A stretch of 64,000 nt of DNA, from contig JAZKYY010000016.1 of NCBI GenBank assembly GCA_045612365.1, forward strand, positions 62,001 to 126,000, in the 5' to 3' direction. Position 1 is the first letter of the stretch. The number at the start of each line of letters is the position of its first letter. A program made the translations under genes and the position numbers. A model generated the notes under the pieces. That model searched no databases, was not told the DNA's origin, and worked only from the letters and a program-made list of their open reading frames with translations. This document shows, one piece after another, positions 7,896 through 15,287 of the stretch. The stretch comes from RGIG9608 sp045612365 (lineage in GTDB: Bacteria; Bacteroidota; Bacteroidia; Bacteroidales; Paludibacteraceae).

Positions 7896-9179
7896 ATGGT
7901 AGAAATTATAAAATATCCGCAGAGAGAACTATGGGCTGATTTGTGTAAACGACCTGTGAAAGAAAATTCGTCGTTGCAGCAAATTGTTGCGGAAATTGTA
8001 CAAAAAGTAAGAATAGAAGGTGATGAAGCTTTGCGTTTTTATAGCCAAAAGTTTGATGCAAAACCATTGAGTGAGTTTGTTGTCTCTAGTCAGGAGATCG
8101 ATTCTTCTGAGGTGAAGATAAAGCCACAACTTAAGCAAGCTATTGAACAAGCAAAACGGAATATTACTATCTTTCATCAATCTCAACTTGTTGATTTGCA
8201 AAAGATACAAACTTCTCCAGATGTTGTTTGTTGGCAAAAGCAAGTGCCTATTCAAAAAGTAGGATTGTACGTTCCTGGAGGATCTGCTCCATTGTTTTCT
8301 ACGGTTTTGATGTTGGCAATTCCAGCTCAAATTGCCGAATGTCAGGAAATCGTACTTTGTACGCCACCTGATAAGGAGGGCAATGTTCATCCTGCAATTT
8401 TGTATGCGGCAAAGACTGCAGGAGTACATAAAATCTTCAAAATTGGTGGAGCTCAAGCTATTGCAGCTATGGCTTATGGTACAGAATCGGTACCTCGAGT
8501 GTCAAAGATATTTGGTCCTGGGAATCAGTTTGTAACGGCAGCAAAACAACTTGTTAGTTTACAAGATACAGCGATAGATATGCCGGCAGGTCCTTCGGAG
8601 GTGGAAATTGTGGCGGATGCTTCGGCAAAACCCGAATTTGTCGCTGCAGATATGCTTTCGCAGGCAGAACATGGTTTGGATAGTCAGTCTGTTTTGGTTA
8701 CTACCAATGAAGATTTGATTGACGGTGTTTTGCTTGAACTTGAGAAACAAACAGAACAACTTCCTCGAAAAGAACAGATTTTGAGTTCTCTGAAAAATAG
8801 TAAAATAATTTTGCTAAAGGATTTGGAAGAAGCGGTTGATTTTACAAATGAATATGCTCCAGAACATTTGATTATTTCAACCCTTAATAATGAGGTTTTA
8901 GCGGATTGTATCATAAATGCCGGATCTGTATTTTTAGGTAATTTTACTCCGGAAAGTGCTGGTGATTACGCTTCTGGAACCAACCATACATTACCAACTA
9001 ATGGTTTTGCTAAAATGTATAGCGGAGTGAATATCGATAGTTTTATGCGTAAAATTACTTTCCAAAAAATTACTCAAAATGGGTTGAGAAATATTGGAAA
9101 TGCTATTGAGATAATGGCAGAGGAAGAAGGTTTGCTTGCTCATAAAAATGCAGTTTCTATTCGTTTGGATTTTGAATAA
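7896..9179 (+). CDS. hisD: Histidinol dehydrogenase
   Basis: HisD oxidises histidinol to histidine in two NAD-dependent steps in the cytosol. The 427-residue protein has the normal family length. Visible signatures are GLYVPGGSAPL (about residue 128), FGPGNQFVTAAKQLV, DMPAGPSEVEIVAD, SQAEHGLDSQ with the zinc ligands Q and H, the catalytic PEHLII and ESAGDYASGTNHTLPT with the third metal-binding Asp. All key residues are present. The gene starts on the base after the hisG stop. Confidence 0.97.
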   Translation: MVEIIKYPQRELWADLCKRPVKENSSLQQIVAEIVQKVRIEGDEALRFYSQKFDAKPLSEFVVSSQEIDSSEVKIKPQLKQAIEQAKRNITIFHQSQLVDLQKIQTSPDVVCWQKQVPIQKVGLYVPGGSAPLFSTVLMLAIPAQIAECQEIVLCTPPDKEGNVHPAILYAAKTAGVHKIFKIGGAQAIAAMAYGTESVPRVSKIFGPGNQFVTAAKQLVSLQDTAIDMPAGPSEVEIVADASAKPEFVAADMLSQAEHGLDSQSVLVTTNEDLIDGVLLELEKQTEQLPRKEQILSSLKNSKIILLKDLEEAVDFTNEYAPEHLIISTLNNEVLADCIINAGSVFLGNFTPESAGDYASGTNHTLPTNGFAKMYSGVNIDSFMRKITFQKITQNGLRNIGNAIEIMAEEEGLLAHKNAVSIRLDFE

Positions 9180-9187
9180 AGAAAGCA

Positions 9188-10210
9188 ATGGAATTAAAAA
9201 ATATAGTTCGTAAAAATATTTGGAGTTTGAAACCTTACTCGTGTGCGAGAGATGAGTTTCAGGGCGAAGCTTCTGTCTATTTAGATGCCAATGAAAATCC
9301 TAACGATACGGGTTTTAATCGTTATCCCGATCCTTTGCAAAAAGAGTTGAAACTGAAGATTTCTGAGGTTAAAAAAATTGCTCCGCAGAATATCTTTCTA
9401 GGTAATGGGAGTGATGAAGCAATAGATTTGGTTTATCGTGCGTTTTGCGAACCTAACATTGACAATGTAGTTGCCATCGAACCGACTTATGGCATGTATA
9501 AGGTTTGTGCTGATATTAATGCGGTGGAGTATAGAACGGTGAATTTGGATGACGATTTTCAATTCTCGGCAAAAGAGATGCTGAAACTTGCTGATAAGAA
9601 TACCAAAGTAATGTGGCTTTGTTCGCCGAATAACCCAACGGGAAATCTATTGAACAAAGAAGAAATAGAATCGCTTCTTACGGAGTTTGACGGCATTGTG
9701 GTTGTTGACGAAGCTTATACTGATTTTGCCGATCAAACATCGTGGGCAGAAAGGTTGGCTGAGTTTTCTAATTTGATAGTTTTGCAAACACTCTCAAAAG
9801 CTTGGGCGAGTGCAGCTATTCGTCTTGGAATGGCTTTTGCAAGCGAGGAAATTATACAGATTTTTAATAAAATTAAGTATCCTTATAACGTTAATATTTT
9901 GACGCAGAAAAAAGCTTTAAAAGTGCTTTCTGATACCAAAAAGGTGGATTCTTGGGTGGAAGAAATTCTTTCTGAAAGAGAACGTTTGATCGAAGGTTTG
10001 AGAGCATTGGATTGTGTGCAAAAAATTTATCCTACCGATGCAAATTTTGTTTTGGTGAAGGTGACTGATGCTGATGAAATTTATGCTCATTTGACTCAAA
10101 AAGGAATTATTGTTCGCAATAGAAATAGAGTAACGCTTTGTGGAAATTGTCTTCGTATAACAATTGGTCTTAAAGAGGAAAATAACGAACTATTAGAGGC
10201 AATGAAGTAG
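9188..10210 (+). CDS. hisC: Histidinol-phosphate aminotransferase
   Basis: HisC is a PLP enzyme that transfers an amino group to imidazole-acetol phosphate. The 340-residue fold-type I protein has YLDANENPND at the start, GNGSDEAIDL near residue 75, SPNNPTGN near residue 150, VVDEAYTDF near 180 and TLSKAWASAAIRLG near 215 with the PLP lysine. In many Bacteroidetes hisB follows at once. Here a terminator and a mosaic island follow, so the operon appears to end early. Confidence 0.96.
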   Translation: MELKNIVRKNIWSLKPYSCARDEFQGEASVYLDANENPNDTGFNRYPDPLQKELKLKISEVKKIAPQNIFLGNGSDEAIDLVYRAFCEPNIDNVVAIEPTYGMYKVCADINAVEYRTVNLDDDFQFSAKEMLKLADKNTKVMWLCSPNNPTGNLLNKEEIESLLTEFDGIVVVDEAYTDFADQTSWAERLAEFSNLIVLQTLSKAWASAAIRLGMAFASEEIIQIFNKIKYPYNVNILTQKKALKVLSDTKKVDSWVEEILSERERLIEGLRALDCVQKIYPTDANFVLVKVTDADEIYAHLTQKGIIVRNRNRVTLCGNCLRITIGLKEENNELLEAMK

Positions 10211-10290
10211 TAAAAAAATCAAAAAAAACAAAGGCAATGTCAATTGGCGATTAGGCGAGTACCGAAAGGCATTCCCCTTGTGGATTGGCA

Positions 10291-10313
10291 ACCCCGCTTC
10301 GGAGGGGTTTTTT
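10291..10313 (+). terminator. Terminator after hisC
   Basis: ACCCC pairs with GGGGT around an inner C-TTCG-G tetraloop with one G.A mismatch, and six T follow. It would end the hisGDC transcript. It forms the left end of a segment that recurs at 11092. Confidence 0.7.
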
Positions 10314-10380
10314 ATTTCGGTTACATCAAACCCTCCGTTCTGTTTATTTGCTACACATACTATTTGAGTAATTGCAATCT
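10304..10380 (-). repeat. Copy 1 of the 77-nt toxin 3'-end repeat
   Basis: Read on the minus strand, this segment translates to ITQIVCVANKQNGGFDV followed by TEIKNPSE. This closely matches the C-terminus of the toxin gene at 11083-11931 (KQIVCVINKQNGEFDV then TEIKNPKE). The stop codon of the intact copy is lost here and the frame runs on, so it is a coding remnant. The second copy is at 11092-11168. Confidence 0.75.
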
Positions 10381-10586
10381 CTTTGTTGTGCTTTTGTTTT
10401 TTCCACTTTCACGTCAATAGTTTTGATTTCCTTTGCTGTTTGTGGGAAAAATTCCAACACTTCTTCTTCTGTGGGTTGTTCTATTTTTGCCCCTTGTGAG
10501 CGATAAAACGCCTCATTTCCTGCTAATAGCACTATGTATTTTGTGCTATCTTTCGGTGTTACTTTGATAAATCTTTTTAAGTTCAT
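10344..10586 (-). CDS. Small hypothetical protein, probable phage remnant
   Basis: The 80-residue frame starts MNLKRFIKVTPKDSTKYIV and has an acidic middle part (PTEEEVLEFF). I do not recognise a family with certainty, although short proteins of this kind occur in Mu-like Bacteroidetes prophages. Its last codons run into copy 1 of the toxin 3'-end repeat in a different frame, which suggests the 3' end was replaced by recombination. It may be a broken gene. Confidence 0.4.
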   Translation of the reverse strand: MNLKRFIKVTPKDSTKYIVLLAGNEAFYRSQGAKIEQPTEEEVLEFFPQTAKEIKTIDVKVEKTKAQQRDCNYSNSMCSK

Positions 10587-10712
10587 AGTTCTTTGAAAAT
10601 TAAAGTTCCTTATACAAATTTTGCTAAAAGTTTAGTTTCTAACAAAATAAATGCCTAATTATTTATGGGAATTGTTTGGGAATTGGTGTTTTTATTTTAT
10701 AGTTTTGCTTAC

Positions 10713-10771
10713 ATGAATAACGTAATTAAAAGAAGATGGTATTTTTATAAATAATTTTAGTATATTTGCAA
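10713..10771 (+). repeat. Copy 1 of a 59-nt direct repeat with promoter
   Basis: The segment starts at an ATG that encodes MNNVIKRR and ends with TATATTTGCAA. It agrees with 10962-11020 at 55 of 59 positions. Both copies contain a TATATTTG -7 box, so the repeat carries a promoter. Confidence 0.85.
10761..10768 (+). promoter_or_regulatory. -7 box TATATTTG in repeat copy 1
   Basis: TATATTTG fits the Bacteroidetes -7 consensus. The predicted start, a few bases downstream, is the first base of a hairpin-terminated short transcript (10772-10847). Confidence 0.55.
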
Positions 10772-10847
10772 AGAGAGGGTTAAACAATAGTCTGTCGTGT
10801 CGGAGGCTTTCCGTAAAAGGCAGTATCATTTAACTTTCTCTTTTTTT
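10772..10847 (+). ncRNA. Candidate small RNA 1 (about 76 nt)
   Basis: A 13-bp closing stem (10772-10784 with 10829-10841, two G.U pairs) encloses a 44-nt loop region with an inner CGGA/TCCG hairpin. Seven T follow directly. The -7 box ends 3 nt upstream of the stem. A promoter, one enclosed stem and a terminator argue for a short stable RNA. No family is recognised. A GTG-started frame overlaps it, which I regard as chance. Confidence 0.4.
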
Positions 10848-10850
10848 AGG

Positions 10851-10988
10851 CAATGCGGGGAAGATTTAGGATTTCATTTTAACAAAAATGGGATTGCCCT
10901 CGTTCTTGACAAAAAAGACAAAGCGAAAATGAAACGTGACATTTCCGCTATTGCTCAAGATATGAATAATGTAATTAAAAGAAGATGA
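10851..10988 (+). pseudogene. C-terminal fragment of a phage-like gene
   Basis: The frame reads QCGEDLGFHFNKNGIALVLD and continues with KKDKAKMKRDISAIAQDMNN then VIKRR and stop. No credible start exists: the only upstream start, a GTG at 10797, lies inside the small-RNA unit. The ending is repeated at 10713-10736. It reads like the last 45 residues of a larger charged protein, with the front part lost. Confidence 0.4.
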
Positions 10989-11020
10989 TATCTTTATAAA
11001 TAATTTTATTATATTTGCAA
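10962..11020 (+). repeat. Copy 2 of the 59-nt direct repeat with promoter
   Basis: It matches 10713-10771 at 55 of 59 positions. The first 27 bases are the last codons of the fragment at 10851-10988, and the last bases are a TATATTTG -7 box with its flank. Confidence 0.85.
11010..11017 (+). promoter_or_regulatory. -7 box TATATTTG in repeat copy 2
   Basis: It is the same box as at 10761-10768. It would drive a transcript of about 80 nt that ends at the hairpin 11072-11101. Confidence 0.5.
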
Positions 11021-11101
11021 TGTGGTGAGGATAGGGAACCCGCTTTGCGGGCAATTCGTATTTTAAGCCACAACCCCAAAGATTATTCTTTGGGGTTTTT
11101 T
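11021..11101 (+). ncRNA. Candidate small RNA 2 (about 80 nt), convergent with the toxin gene
   Basis: The predicted transcript starts near 11021 and can form TGTGG/CCACA (11021-11025 with 11068-11072) around a CCCGC-TTT-GCGGG hairpin. It ends with the strong hairpin AACCCCAAAG/CTTTGGGGTT and a T-run. Its last bases overlap the 3' end of the toxin remnant on the other strand. A related sequence without the promoter lies at 10234-10313. No RNA family is recognised. Confidence 0.35.
11072..11101. terminator. Bidirectional terminator between small RNA 2 and the toxin gene
   Basis: A perfect 10-bp stem with a 6-nt loop has T-rich flanks on both sides. It contains the stop codon of the minus-strand toxin gene. 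Confidence 0.75.
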
Positions 11102-11931
11102 ATTTCGGTCACATCAAACTCTCCGTTCTGTTTATTTATTACGCATACAATTTGCTTTATACTAACATCTATATCTTTTTTATATGTCTTTTGTAGCCAT
11201 TCTCTCAATGTGAAGAATTTTTGTTCCACATCGTTACGATTGAACAAGTTTTGATCGTGGAAATACAATATCGCGGTTTCAACCCTTTGCTTATTCGCTC
11301 GACTCAAAGAGTACAATGGATTACCTTCAACACCTTTAATATCCATAAGTTTTCCATTTAAGTAACCATCGGGTTGTTTAGTGCCTACTTCTCCATCTTC
11401 ATTACGCAAATTCACATTATAACCTTTCTTAAATAGCACATCTCTTGTTATTTTTTCATAATCTCCTCGTTGGATTCCGAAACGTCCTACACTATTGTCA
11501 AAATTATGCCCCACGTGCGTTGCTTTCATACCGCCTTGTTTGTTTGTCTTTACATCGGTATAATCGGGGTTGTTTCTGTATGGCAATGCTTCTTTCTCGT
11601 TTTTCGGTACTGCTTCCTTTGCCACAGGCACGAGTTGGTGTCTGCAGTTCCACCCTCCGCAGTTCACTTGGAAATTCTGCTCGTTTGTTCCCTCTATCAT
11701 TCCTTTGGGTAGTCCCGTTTTCTCATATATCTCGCATTGGTGTCCGTCTATTTTGCCTTTAAGAATGGTTTTAATCTCACTCTTATGGATGTACCGCTTT
11801 TCGGTCAAATGCTCGCAAAACTCACGTGTGGTTTCAATGTTGCTACCCACGTACTCGAACCACTCCAAACCCAAATCATCGGTCATCAATTTGTTGTTTT
11901 CTCCCACATATTGCGATATGGTAAATAACAT
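11083..11931 (-). CDS. Phage MuF-like head protein fragment fused to a C-terminal toxin-like domain
   Basis: The 282-residue product starts inside a phage head-morphogenesis domain: DDLGLEWFEYVG, then TREFCEHL, then VNCGGWNCRHQLVPV, the usual Cys/His end of that domain. From about residue 150 a second domain follows, with KKGYNVNLRNEDG, KQPDGYLNGKLMDIKG and REWLQKTYKKDID. It resembles nuclease toxin tips of the polymorphic and MuF-linked type. The head domain is cut at its N-terminus, because an in-frame TAG lies eight codons upstream of the ATG, next to the ffh promoter. The gene is therefore probably a remnant. No immunity gene is recognised beside it. Confidence 0.65.
   Translation of the reverse strand: MLFTISQYVGENNKLMTDDLGLEWFEYVGSNIETTREFCEHLTEKRYIHKSEIKTILKGKIDGHQCEIYEKTGLPKGMIEGTNEQNFQVNCGGWNCRHQLVPVAKEAVPKNEKEALPYRNNPDYTDVKTNKQGGMKATHVGHNFDNSVGRFGIQRGDYEKITRDVLFKKGYNVNLRNEDGEVGTKQPDGYLNGKLMDIKGVEGNPLYSLSRANKQRVETAILYFHDQNLFNRNDVEQKFFTLREWLQKTYKKDIDVSIKQIVCVINKQNGEFDVTEIKNPKE
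11092..11168 (-). repeat. Copy 2 of the 77-nt toxin 3'-end repeat
   Basis: This is the intact 3' end of the toxin-domain gene and the right arm of its terminator. The first 50 or so bases are nearly identical to 10304-10380, and similarity fades after that. Confidence 0.75.
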
Positions 11932-11964
11932 TCTTTTAGCATATTCTCTTTCCTAACTTTTCAT

Positions 11965-11972
11965 TACCTTTG
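11965..11972 (+). promoter_or_regulatory. -7 box of ffh
   Basis: TACCTTTG matches the Bacteroidetes -7 consensus and lies 26 bp before the ffh start. No convincing -33 element is seen, possibly because the phage remnant abuts here. Confidence 0.5.
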
Positions 11973-11998
11973 CGTTCTTATTTTTAGAGTGATTTTTT

Positions 11999-13303
11999 AT
12001 GTTTGAAAATTTGAGTGAACGCTTAGAAAGGTCGTTCAAAATACTTAAAGGGCAGGGTAGAATTACCGAAATCAACGTGGCTGAAACGTTGAAAGATGTT
12101 CGCAAAGCATTACTCGATGCCGACGTAAACTACAAGGTTGCAAAGGTTTTTACTGATGAGGTGAAACAAAAAGCGTTAGGTATGAACGTGCTTACAGCCA
12201 TTCAACCCGGACAACTCATGATTAAGGTTGTTCATGATGAGTTGGCTGCATTGATGGGAGGAAAAAATGAAGATTTGCAACTAAAATCTTCGCCCTCAGT
12301 CATCTTGATGTCAGGTTTGCAAGGTTCGGGAAAAACTACTTTTTCGGGTAAATTGGCAAATATGCTGAAAACTCGCAAAGGAAAGAATCCTTTGTTGGTG
12401 GCTTGCGACGTTTATCGTCCAGCAGCTATTGATCAGCTTAAAGTGGTTGGTGAGTCGATAAACGTGTCGGTTTATACTGAAGATGACCAGAAAAATCCAA
12501 TAAAAATTGCTCAAAATGCAATTGCTTTTGCTAAAAAGAATAAACACGATGTTGTGATTATTGACACTGCGGGACGTTTGGCTGTTGATGAAGAGATGAT
12601 GAAAGAAATCTCGGCAATCAAAAAAGCTGTTACACCTGATGAAATTCTTTTTGTAGTTGATGCCATGACCGGTCAGGATGCGGTTAATACGGCAAAAGAA
12701 TTTAACGAAAGACTTGATTTTAATGGTGTTGTTCTTACAAAGTTGGATGGCGATACTCGAGGTGGAGCCGCTCTTTCGATTCGTTCGGTGGTGAATAAAC
12801 CAATCAAATTTATTGGTACTGGCGAAAAAATGGATGCAATTGATTTATTTCATCCAGAACGTATGGCCGACCGAATTTTGGGCATGGGCGACATTGTGTC
12901 GTTGGTGGAACGAGCAGAAAATGAATTCGACGAAGCAGTAGCTCGCAAATTGAGTAAAAAAATTGCAAAAAATCAGTTCGATTTCAACGACTTTTTGGAA
13001 CAAATAAAACAAGTTCAAAAAATGGGAAATCTGAAAGAACTTGCCCAAATGATTCCAGGAGTGGGTAAAGCGCTTAAAAATGTAGATATTGACGATAATG
13101 CCTTCAAACCTATTGAAGCAATTATTTATTCGATGACGCCCAAAGAACGTGCTAATCCGCAATTGTTGAATGGTAGTCGTCGTGCAAGAATTGCAGCAGG
13201 AAGTGGAACTTCTATTCAAGAAGTAAATCGCTTATTGAAGCAAATGGACGATATGCGCAAAATGATGAAAAAATTTCAAAACAATCCTTTAAAACGTAGA
13301 TAA
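11999..13303 (+). CDS. ffh: Signal recognition particle protein (SRP54)
   Basis: Ffh binds signal peptides as they leave the ribosome and brings the complex to FtsY at the membrane. The 434-residue protein has the N-domain (1-95), the GTPase G-domain with P-loop GLQGSGKTTFSGKLA (106-120), DVYRPAAIDQLK, DTAGRL and TKLDGDTRGGAALS, and the M-domain from about residue 300. The C-terminus is methionine-rich (MDDMRKMMKKF). All GTPase motifs are intact. folD follows after one base. Confidence 0.97.
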   Translation: MFENLSERLERSFKILKGQGRITEINVAETLKDVRKALLDADVNYKVAKVFTDEVKQKALGMNVLTAIQPGQLMIKVVHDELAALMGGKNEDLQLKSSPSVILMSGLQGSGKTTFSGKLANMLKTRKGKNPLLVACDVYRPAAIDQLKVVGESINVSVYTEDDQKNPIKIAQNAIAFAKKNKHDVVIIDTAGRLAVDEEMMKEISAIKKAVTPDEILFVVDAMTGQDAVNTAKEFNERLDFNGVVLTKLDGDTRGGAALSIRSVVNKPIKFIGTGEKMDAIDLFHPERMADRILGMGDIVSLVERAENEFDEAVARKLSKKIAKNQFDFNDFLEQIKQVQKMGNLKELAQMIPGVGKALKNVDIDDNAFKPIEAIIYSMTPKERANPQLLNGSRRARIAAGSGTSIQEVNRLLKQMDDMRKMMKKFQNNPLKRR

Positions 13304-13304
13304 A

Positions 13305-14180
13305 ATGGAACTTATTGACGGAAAAGCTATTTCGGAAGCAATAAAAAAAGAAATTTCTGAAGAGGTTAAGAAACGCATTCAGGAAGGCAAAAAAGTGCCT
13401 CATTTGGCTGCAATTTTGGTGGGACACGACGGAGGAAGTGAAACTTATGTGGCCCATAAAGTAAAATCTTGTGAGCAGGTAGGTTTCAAATCTACGCTTA
13501 TTCGTTTCGAAGATAATGTTTCGGAAGAAGAACTTTTGCAAACTGTAGAAAAGTTGAATAACGATGAAGAAATTGATGGATTTATAGTTCAACTTCCTTT
13601 GCCAAAGCATATTTCGGAACAAAAAATTATTGAAGCTATTGATTATCGCAAAGATGTTGATGGTTTTCATCCTATCAATGTTGGACGTTCTTCGATAGGT
13701 TTGACTTCATTTGTGTCGGCGACTCCAGCTGGAATTTTAGAATTATTGAAACGTTACAATATCGAAACTTCTGGAAAAAATTGTGTTGTCATTGGTAGAA
13801 GCAATATTGTAGGTAAGCCAGTTGCAAACCTTATGATGCAAAAAGGTTATCCGGGAGATGCAACGGTTACTGTTTGTCATAGTCGTACAAAAAACTTGGC
13901 AGAAGTAACTCGTCAAGCTGATATCATTATTGCGGCGCTTGGTCAGCCAGAATTTCTTACAGCCGAAATGGTGAAAGAAGGCGCTGTGGTTATTGATGTA
14001 GGAACAACTCGTGTTCCTTCAGACAAAACAAAAAGTGGCTGGAAGTTGACTGGAGATGTTAAGTTTGATGAAGTTGCTCCAAAATGTTCATATATAACTC
14101 CAGTTCCTGGTGGCGTTGGACCTATGACAATTGTTTCGCTTTTGAAAAATACGTTACTTGCTACTGAGATAGAATTTTAA
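13305..14180 (+). CDS. folD: Methylenetetrahydrofolate dehydrogenase / cyclohydrolase
   Basis: FolD interconverts methylene-, methenyl- and formyl-tetrahydrofolate for one-carbon metabolism. The 291-residue protein shows ILVGHDGGSETYVAHKVK with the catalytic lysine, DGFIVQLPLPKHI, DVDGFHPINVG, VVIGRSNIVGKPVANLMM for NADP binding and TPVPGGVGPMTIVSLL at the end. The order and length are normal. It lies between ffh and a DUF5063 gene in a tightly spaced set. Confidence 0.97.
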   Translation: MELIDGKAISEAIKKEISEEVKKRIQEGKKVPHLAAILVGHDGGSETYVAHKVKSCEQVGFKSTLIRFEDNVSEEELLQTVEKLNNDEEIDGFIVQLPLPKHISEQKIIEAIDYRKDVDGFHPINVGRSSIGLTSFVSATPAGILELLKRYNIETSGKNCVVIGRSNIVGKPVANLMMQKGYPGDATVTVCHSRTKNLAEVTRQADIIIAALGQPEFLTAEMVKEGAVVIDVGTTRVPSDKTKSGWKLTGDVKFDEVAPKCSYITPVPGGVGPMTIVSLLKNTLLATEIEF

Positions 14181-14189
14181 GAAAATAAA

Positions 14190-14702
14190 ATGTCAGTAAA
14201 AGAAAATATTGAGTTTTTGACTGTTGCGGTGGAGACTTGTTCCTACTTGGAACAATCCTCCGACCGACAACCAAAAGATTTTGTAGCAACATTGTTGAAA
14301 ATTCTGCCATTGCTCTATTTGAAAACTACACTTATTGATTCACCTGAAAGGTATTATGAGGAAGAACCAGAGCGTTTTGTTACGGAGTTGGATTATGAAG
14401 CGTTGCGAGTTGGTATTCTTTCTGTTTTAGGAGAGTACGATGGATTTCTGAATACGTTTGATGCTGATATGCAACTTAGTGAAACGGCAGTTGTTGCTAG
14501 TATTTCGGAATTGTTGGCCGATGTTTATCAAGAGTTGAAAGATTATGTTCTCTGTTGTCAGTTCGGTAACGAAAATGTGCGAAACGATGCGTTGAATGTT
14601 TGCATAAAAGCATTTTCGGAACATTGGGGGCAGAAACTTTTAAATGCTTTGCAAGCATTGCATACGCTTTTTTATAGTGGAAATCTAGATAGTCAGGATT
14701 AA
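14190..14702 (+). CDS. DUF5063 domain protein
   Basis: The 170-residue soluble, acidic, mostly helical protein matches the DUF5063 pattern in Bacteroidetes: a leucine-rich front (LLKILPLLYLKTTLID), acidic EEEPERFVTELDYE, and DVYQELKDYVLCCQFGNE followed by HWGQKLLNAL. Its function is unknown. It is usually found, as here, just before a RNase D-like 3'-5' exonuclease gene, so the two may work together. Confidence 0.8.
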   Translation: MSVKENIEFLTVAVETCSYLEQSSDRQPKDFVATLLKILPLLYLKTTLIDSPERYYEEEPERFVTELDYEALRVGILSVLGEYDGFLNTFDADMQLSETAVVASISELLADVYQELKDYVLCCQFGNENVRNDALNVCIKAFSEHWGQKLLNALQALHTLFYSGNLDSQD

Positions 14703-14708
14703 GAAAAA

Positions 14709-15287
14709 ATGTTGAGTTCCATTTCGAAAGAAGAGTTGGAGGCATTGCCTATTGCTACGTTCAAAGGGAAAATTATTCTTGTTGATTCTGACGACAAAGT
14801 TGCTGTTGCTGTCAATCAGTTGAAAAAATATCGATTTTTGGGCTTTGATACAGAGTCAAAACCTGAATTTAGACGAGGTCAGCAAAATAAACTTGCACTT
14901 ATACAACTCTCTTCGCCTGATTTTTGTTGTTTGTTTCAACTTAGAGGTATCAAGAACTTACAACCTATTCTGGAATTACTTGCTGATGAAAGTATTTTGA
15001 AAATTGGGCTTGCCGTGAAAGACGATTTTCATTCTATGAAACAGTTTTCATTTCAACCACGTGGGTTTGTCGACATTCAAGATGTAGCAAAAAACAGTGG
15101 GATAGAAGATATGAGTTTGCAAAAAATATATGCCATAGTTTTTGGAGAAAAAATTCTTAAAAAGCAACGTCTATCTAATTGGTCTTTACCAACACTCTCC
15201 ACAGCTCAGAAACAATATGCAGCGTTAGATGCATGGAGTTGTTTGAGGATTTATACGAAATTAAATAACCTTACAGAAACATGTTAA
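14709..15287 (+). CDS. 3'-5' exonuclease domain protein, RNase D-like
   Basis: The 192-residue protein is a lone DEDDy exonuclease domain. FLGFDTESKPEF (near residue 43) supplies the first D and E, KIGLAVKDDFHS (near 100) the second D, and YAALDAWSCLRIY (near 172) the YxxxD motif. It has no HRDC domains, unlike full RNase D. The family trims RNA or DNA 3' ends, and the substrate here is unknown. It overlaps the following resB-like gene by 7 bp. Confidence 0.87.
   Translation: MLSSISKEELEALPIATFKGKIILVDSDDKVAVAVNQLKKYRFLGFDTESKPEFRRGQQNKLALIQLSSPDFCCLFQLRGIKNLQPILELLADESILKIGLAVKDDFHSMKQFSFQPRGFVDIQDVAKNSGIEDMSLQKIYAIVFGEKILKKQRLSNWSLPTLSTAQKQYAALDAWSCLRIYTKLNNLTETC

Larger units (their letters stand above)
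10211..11082. other. Mosaic island of duplicated fragments between hisC and the toxin remnant
   Basis: About 870 bp hold no intact large gene. Three short stretches start GCAATG and run into a GA-rich stretch ending AGG (10234, 10851 and 11018). The 59-nt segment 10713-10771 recurs at 10962-11020, and the 77-nt segment 10304-10380 recurs at 11092-11168. Two promoter-terminator pairs without a large gene between them lie inside. An 80-codon frame and a C-terminal phage-gene fragment are also present. This looks like remains of repeated recombination between short homologous ends. Confidence 0.6.

Noticed and set aside
10234..10290. Structured stretch after hisC considered as a riboswitch
   Set aside because: No downstream gene could be controlled and no known ligand-binding core is visible. 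It resembles a promoterless copy of small RNA 2.
10797..10850. GTG start for the small phage-like fragment
   Set aside because: The start lies inside the hairpin of the candidate small RNA. The credible coding part begins after 10850 and has no own start.
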